Of a stretch of 64,000 nucleotides of DNA, positions 58,835 to 64,000 are shown one piece after another. Source of the stretch: Leptidea sinapis (Eukaryota > Arthropoda > Insecta > Lepidoptera > Pieridae); contig NC_066312.1 in assembly GCF_905404315.1 (NCBI RefSeq), positions 4,575,001 through 4,639,000 on the forward strand, given 5' to 3'. Both the position numbers and the translations under genes were made by a program. Under the pieces are notes generated by a model. It was not told where the DNA came from and did no database searches. It worked only from the letters and a program-made list of their open reading frames with translations. Every line of letters starts with the position of its first letter. Within the stretch, counting starts at the first letter, position 1.

Positions 58835-59164
58835 TTACTGAAGAGCTAGGAGCATAGTTACATTTTTTGCCCTTTTTTTTCGGAAAAGCTGACGATATAA
58901 CTTCAACTGTTGAGCAAAGTTGGCATCTTCTCTACCTAAAATAAAAAAATGCCTTTATTAATATATAATATTATTAATATTATTTTATCAAGTGAGATTT
59001 TATATATTTCACAAAGAATGATATAATGTTATATTTTGATATTATTATTCATCAGAATATAAACACTTACACTTTTTACAGGTCAGCTCATTATCAGGTT
59101 CTTGATTTTCTCTTTTATTCGTATTTATTGATGAAAGAGTAAAATGTTCCTGGGATTCTGCCAT
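58835..59164 (-). CDS. Small two-exon gene, about 64 residues, function unknown
   Basis: Exon 1 (59164-59071) starts at an ATG with an in-frame TGA upstream. It encodes MAESQEHFTLSSINTNKREN and on to ELTCKK, ending in phase 1 at a consensus donor (AAGT|GTAAGTG). A 135-bp intron (59070-58936) ends TTTTATTTTAG. Exon 2 (58935-58835) completes a Cys codon and continues REDANFAQQLKLYRQLFRKK, RAKNVTMLLALQ, stop. The N-terminus is acidic and polar, and a CKKC pair straddles the junction. The second half looks like a basic amphipathic helix. Exon 2 is also open in another frame containing CQLC and KKCNYAP and running to a donor-like GTGAGTG (58830), so an alternative splice or frame is possible. I do not recognise the family. 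Confidence 0.5.
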
Positions 59165-59369
59165 TTTATTTGACTGATTATTATTTTCATTATATATTCT
59201 ATTTATAATTCAGTTCTTATTCATTCGCACATTTTAAAATTTTCACTCATTAATAAAATAATTATCATAAGAAATTGAAGGATATAATATTATAAGCACA
59301 TATAAATGTGAGTAATGTGACGTTGTTATTGAATATTAACAAATATGTCTGTACGAACTGTATGTCAAA

Positions 59370-59660
59370 CGAAAAACAAAAACCTAAAACAAATTATCAA
59401 ATGTCAGAAAATTTCGGAAAACTTATATATTTTTTATTGCAATAGTAGTAATAAATAAACAATAAAAACACTTGGATATATTTAAAAAATATTATTGAAC
59501 AATTTGAAATATTTCTAAAAACCATTAAATTATAACGACTTAAAAAATTCTTTCACTTAACGTTTGAACTGAGCGTTACTTTCGTCAGAAAAAAAATTCT
59601 GAGTTATACCCCCAAGTCGCGCCTAAAGCAGTTTTACTTCAAAAAATTGAAATGTAGTTT
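59370..59660 (+). repeat. Direct repeat of 62610-62850
   Basis: Shared blocks: 'aatgtcagaaaatttcggaa', 'aaccattaaattataacgac', 'aaaaaaattctgagttatac' and 'cgcctaaagcagttttactt'. Confidence 0.75.
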
Positions 59661-59719
59661 TGGAAGTATTTATGTTAACAGGACACTGCCTAAATAACTC
59701 TGAAGAGACAGAATATTTT

Positions 59720-59905
59720 TTTGGAGAGGAGGTATTACATTTACGTATTGTAGACGTTGACCCCCTACCGACTAAAGGCTTTTACAGAAACATGGAACGT
59801 GGGCCGTGGAGGCCGCAAAGACTATGCAAAAACAGTAGCGGGGCGTCTCTTAAGGAGATTCGAACCTCGGACCGGCTGTGTGCTTCTGGGAAGGAGAGCG
59901 GATGA
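59720..59905 (+). repeat. S3 repeat copy
   Basis: Inverted relative of 4487-4768: 'ccctaccgactaaaggcttt', 'ggggcgtctcttaaggagat' and 'tcgaacctcggaccg'. It explains the overlapping frames here. Confidence 0.65.
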
Positions 59906-60029
59906 AGAGACAGAAATAGGTAGAAATCTGAAGTTTACTACGGAATATGCTGCAGTGACATAGCACCCTGACCTATCCTATATATCCTACTCAAGAGCTG
60001 TATCTAAGTATTGTTTTATAAATGAACAA

Positions 60030-60115
60030 AGACTTCTTGCGGATAAGATTGCTACCAATGTCGATGATGCAAGTGCCCTTAATTAACAACATGGCCTAAA
60101 AAATAGCTGAAAAAC
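60030..60115 (+). repeat. Mariner-related scrap
   Basis: 'ataagattgctaccaatgtc' and 'aacaacatggcc' match 24735-24795 of the mariner remnant. Confidence 0.4.
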
Positions 60116-60269
60116 AAGACCATGTAAACTGCCTTCCAACTTTGCATAAAATATTGACATGATAACTCAGCCTGGTTAAATAAAGCTGAAGGCAAGAATA
60201 GCTGTTAAAGCCATTTAAAGCCCATAAACAATAGGAATATCATAGAATATAGGTAATTTATTGTTTTGT

Positions 60270-60640
60270 CGCCCTTATTAATTTAACACACGGTTCTTAC
60301 TATGCTTGCAATTTGCATGAAACATAACGTTGCGTATATTTCGTTTCAATATAGCCGCAAGTATACCAGGAGAACACGAATCAGTAGGATGTATTGCATT
60401 GTACTTGCTAATATAAACTTATGTTGCAGTCACACACACGGTCACAACTAACGTTACGAGTACGACACTACTCACACATAGCACATCTAGATATTCATTA
60501 GTCAGATACAATATTAACGTTTAATTTTATCGCCTTTTTTATAGTGTGTTCGCACACCAATGGAACCCGATTATCATAGCTCCTCTATTAAACGAAATAG
60601 TAATAGAAATAATACTAATAGAGTCGCTGAATAAAAACAC
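60270..60640 (-). repeat. rep-B copy (inverted partner of 38825-39210)
   Basis: See the partner. The pair is the best-matched rep-B pair after 42573/53205. Confidence 0.8.
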
Positions 60641-61009
60641 TTAAACCTAGAATAATGCATTGTTCTAAGTATTTAGAAAATGTACGATCGAACGATGAAC
60701 TTGTGTGAGTCCTTCTTTCAATTCACCGTTTTCTTTTAGTAAATACATAAAGAATATCACGGATAATGATATCACGGCATAATTTTGTATCTTTATACTT
60801 TAATATAATTATGGTTGCTTATACGCTACGTGAAACTTATGTCTGTCTGTTTGTTCCGGCTTCTGCGGACATCTATTTATAGAGATGTTTTATTATACAT
60901 ACATATATCACTCCATTCCATTGATTAAACAATCATTTTGTTTTTGTTCATTGAAATAACAAATCACAGGAAAATTTCACGTGCATGTATTCTGCATTGG
61001 ATTACTAGG

Positions 61010-61110
61010 ACTCTATAACATAGATAAGGTATTCATGTATTCTATTGATTTATTAACTGCGCAGCACTTTCAATTTCAATGAGCGCAATTCCTAGGTTTC
61101 ATGATATTGA
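61010..61110 (+). repeat. rep-D-like copy
   Basis: 'ctttcaatttcaatgagcgc' and 'cctaggtttcatgatattga' follow 'ggattactaggac'. Confidence 0.55.
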
Positions 61111-61579
61111 TTTTATTTACGGGTTTACTGCCATGTATCTATGTCCTCCTAGTAATCTAGTCCACGTAAGATGATGTTATTTTTGTGGTCACATCAGTTT
61201 GTAAAAAATTTCACTTTTATATAATTTATTGATTTTATCTTCCGAATTTTATAAAAAAAATCTGTGGATCTTTAATTATCAGGGTAACGGGCGCATTGTG
61301 ATATAGTTGCACATTAACATACAAAACGCTCCGGTATAGCAACTTATGCCGAAACAAAAAAAGTGTCTGCGTGTAATCTTTACGCGCGATTGAAGTAAAA
61401 CTTCATCCCCCGATATAAAATATTTTGCCTACGGACAGGTTTTTTTTTCGAATTTTTACCCTTAATGCTTTGACCACCTTTTTCTTACGAACACTACGTA
61501 GACGGCCAGATCTTTTTCTGTCACAAACAGAGGAGTTCAATAGGCCAGTTAATCAGCGATTCAGTTCTCTTTATCACAA

Positions 61580-61690
61580 TGTATTGGCGCCAAAATGAGA
61601 AAACACAATGAACTATCATAATATGAAAATGACAGATTCTAAAATAAAATGTAATATTTTGTTTATTTATGGCCAGACTAAGTATATGAT
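61580..61690 (+). repeat. Mariner 3'-end relic
   Basis: 'aaaatgagaaaacacaatga' and 'taatattttgtttatttatg' match the region after the mariner coding remnant at 25095-25200. Confidence 0.5.
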
Positions 61691-62249
61691 ATTCCGGTTG
61701 ATGTAGCAACTAATTGATTGGAAGTCACAATACTGTTCGGATTGCTATTGCATTAATTTTCATAATATTTGAAAAAAATATACAATACGTCTTCAGTTTT
61801 GGAACCCTAGGGATTACCTCGACCAAGTTTCAACATCGGCTCCATTTTTTTTAATCTTATAATTATTTCACCCGCATAACTTGCACACTTACATTGTTAT
61901 AATGCTGGAACATCATTCCTTTCTTTATCTGCAGAATGGCGTTTTTAGTCTTAGTCTTAAGTCATTGGTCCGCAATATTTTTTGTTATTAATTATTATGG
62001 CCTGCAACCTTTCTCAAAAATACTGAATTGCAACACTTTTCAGCAGCTGTTTGATTCACCAGCATGATACTCTGGAATCCAGTCTAATCGAAAAGGGGGA
62101 CCGTCTAGACGATAATATAAATATTTTGTGAACTACATCTGTCAATGATTCGAATTGAGTTTCTTTGACATTCTTCTCAATTAGCTCTTGTTTTCTGATT
62201 GAGTGGCAGATAGTGCTTAAAACATTAGCATTCGTAAGTGTAATGCTTA
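61691..62249. other. No gene seen
   Basis: No supported feature. Confidence 0.35.
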
Positions 62250-62345
62250 CCTTTTTTCATATGAGAGGGGGCAAACGAGCAAGAGGCTCACGCAATAGGG
62301 ATTGGTGAGGCCCATAGACATCCTTTAATTTCTTATGGTCAGGTA
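62250..62345 (-). repeat. LINE 3'-end remnant
   Basis: 'gagagggggcaaacgagcaa' and 'gaggctcacgcaatag' are typical of lepidopteran LINE 3' untranslated ends. Confidence 0.5.
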
Positions 62346-62564
62346 CCTAATTATTAAAAATCTGTGATCAGCGCCATCTATCGAGAACCGTTATGTTGTC
62401 GTATTACTCGATACATTCAGTGTTCGATTTGGAAATACGAAATAGTTTATGAAAGTGACACTAGATGACGTTTAATCTAGTAATATTTGTTTTTAATTTC
62501 AACTTAGATGGGGTGTCTGTGGTTCTACGATTCCGCTTTGAAGAGTAGATTTTACTGTCCATAT

Positions 62565-62850
62565 TTTTCTCATACCGGGCGCCTTATATGAAAATCGGTT
62601 CATGACCAGTAAACTCCAAAAACAAATTAACGAATGTCAGAATATTTCTGAAAACTAATATATTATTTATTTCAATAAAAGCAATTGGAGATTATTAATA
62701 AATATTACTAATATTTATAGAAATATTTCTTAAAACCATTAAATTATAACCGCTTAAAAATTATTTCAATCGACTTTTGTACTTAGCGTTACTTCAGTAA
62801 GAAAAAAATTCTGAGTTAACACCGCGCCTAAAGAAGTTTTCTTCAAAAGT
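62565..62850 (+). repeat. Composite of the 40505 and 59370 repeat types
   Basis: The first part (62565-62640) matches 40530-40600. From 62620 it follows 59380-59660 colinearly. The two may be parts of one element. Confidence 0.7.
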
Positions 62851-62854
62851 GGGT

Positions 62855-63060
62855 ACACTTTTCTTAAAGGTCGGCAACGCTCCTGTGATTCCAATAGTCT
62901 TGTAAGAGCATGCGGGCAGTTTGTCCTCCGCTTCCATAAGAAAATAAGATTAAAATTATTAGGGTCGAGACACTAGGCCTCGCCAGGTACGCGCCACAAC
63001 ATTTCAACGGATCCGTCTATCTATCCAACGCGGAATTGCTGCCGGTAGCTTAAATATTAT
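62855..63060. pseudogene. Two LINE tails side by side
   Basis: 62855-62945 is a minus-strand LINE 3' end ('ggtcggcaacgctcctgtga'). 62960-63060 on the plus strand holds a decayed QRGNAAS-type tail ('tatccaacgcggaattgctg'), related to the start of the window. Confidence 0.45.
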
Positions 63061-63639
63061 AATCGATAAAACACAAAAATAAATAAATACGTACAAAATT
63101 AAGGTATATCCAGCGTGAATTAAGGAATATATTGCGTGCCAGCAAGACCTGACTGAATTAAAATAACTATGTACACATTGTGCAGCATGGGGTGTACTCG
63201 GCTTAAAATTCGTCTTAAAGCACTTTGTGACATATAAAAAAATTTGTGTTTTGTTTTATCCGGGTGCAAGAACAAATAAAGCGGATGATTTTCACAAATG
63301 AACATACCACGTACAACTGATCATGAGAAATACGTGGATCTTCTAAGTTGAGATCACAAACAATGTTTTGTTTAATACGCTTCATTGCATAGTTTTAGTC
63401 TGCGATCTGTCGTTACTGTGTAAGCTACTCAAGTCAGCGATCTCCAACGACTGCATTATTTAAAAAAATAGATGTAATAAATTGATAGATGCTTAATTAA
63501 ACAAAAAACTATTTTGATTAACATGCTATATTATTAATATGAAACCATAATCTATCCGGTAGTGTGAGTGAGCACATTTCGTAGCACGCACCTTAAGCCT
63601 GCGTCAGGTTGACTGACCTTCAACATAATGAAGGAAATT

Positions 63640-63800
63640 TCGTTGTTCAGCTACCAGGATCGCATAAAGTAAAGGAGCTGTTATTACACACGGTATAAAT
63701 GGAAACACCTTATGAAAGAGACAGAAAAATAATCGCGTATAAGTCGGAGAAACACATTGATAACGAACATAATATTCTGTAATATAACTTGTCACCGCTC
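63640..63800 (+). repeat. rep-E copy
   Basis: 'ccaggatcgcataaagtaaa', 'aacaccttatgaaagagaca', 'aataatcgcgtat'. The 63-codon minus-strand frame here is inside the repeat. Confidence 0.65.
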
Positions 63801-64000
63801 ACTTGAAAGACGAATGCGACGCAGACGACGAATGACGCTTTATTCTGTATAATCGCTGGTAAAATCTTGCCTAACAAAAATTCAAGTATACAGTGTGTCT
63901 ATTAGAGATTATTTCGCACTAGCGATTGATTATTAATGGCCAGATATTGGATAACCAATATAATATACGCTATATCTTCCACAACAGCGCTAGTGGCGCA

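Noticed and set aside
1..64000. CRISPR arrays, prophage, operons, telomeric TTAGG arrays
   Set aside because: None seen; composition and gene structure are those of an insect nuclear genome.

Overview
The window looks like nuclear DNA of a moth or butterfly (Lepidoptera). It is strongly AT-rich, has almost no long open frames, and is packed with repeats of types common in lepidopteran genomes: RTE- and jockey/CR1-type LINE remains, mariner and Tc1 copies, tRNA-derived SINEs and small inverted-repeat elements. I see no bacterial, phage, CRISPR or operon structure. Family names are from memory of typical sequences; no search was run.

Host-type genes are few and all lie on the minus strand. (1) A U6 snRNA gene at 4815-4921 has its TATA element and poly-T terminator. 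(2) Between about 12665 and 16045 there are pieces of one or two spliced genes: a non-coding first exon ending at a donor at 16045, a first coding exon at 15483-15562, and a GC-rich internal exon at 12665-12851. The last encodes the end of a PHD-like zinc finger followed by a GMACAG motif resembling the UHRF1 PHD-SRA linker. (3) A small two-exon gene, 58835-58935 plus 59071-59164, encodes about 64 residues and is invisible as a single open frame.

The only long intact frame is the transposase of a 1577-bp Tc1 element (47669-49245) with a complete DD34E triad, terminal inverted repeats and a TA target duplication. The other coding remains are dead transposons: LINE fragments at 1-98, 2574-3320, 9035-9215, 10294-12310, 14590-14818, 18945-19160, 21735-22050, 41105-41480 and 51880-52440, and mariner fragments at 24720-25200 and 29795-30178.

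Most of the rest is non-coding repeats recurring within the window. I label them rep-A (2 copies), rep-B (7), rep-C (6), rep-D (5), rep-E (4), rep-G (4), rep-H (3), MITE-J (3), SINE-S1 (4), S2 (2) and S3 (2). Their boundaries are approximate because copies were aligned by eye. One S1 copy has inserted into an S2 copy (25333-25960). The layout is typical of an intergenic or large intronic region built up by repeated transposon insertion. Gaps between the listed features are AT-rich and show no gene I could support.
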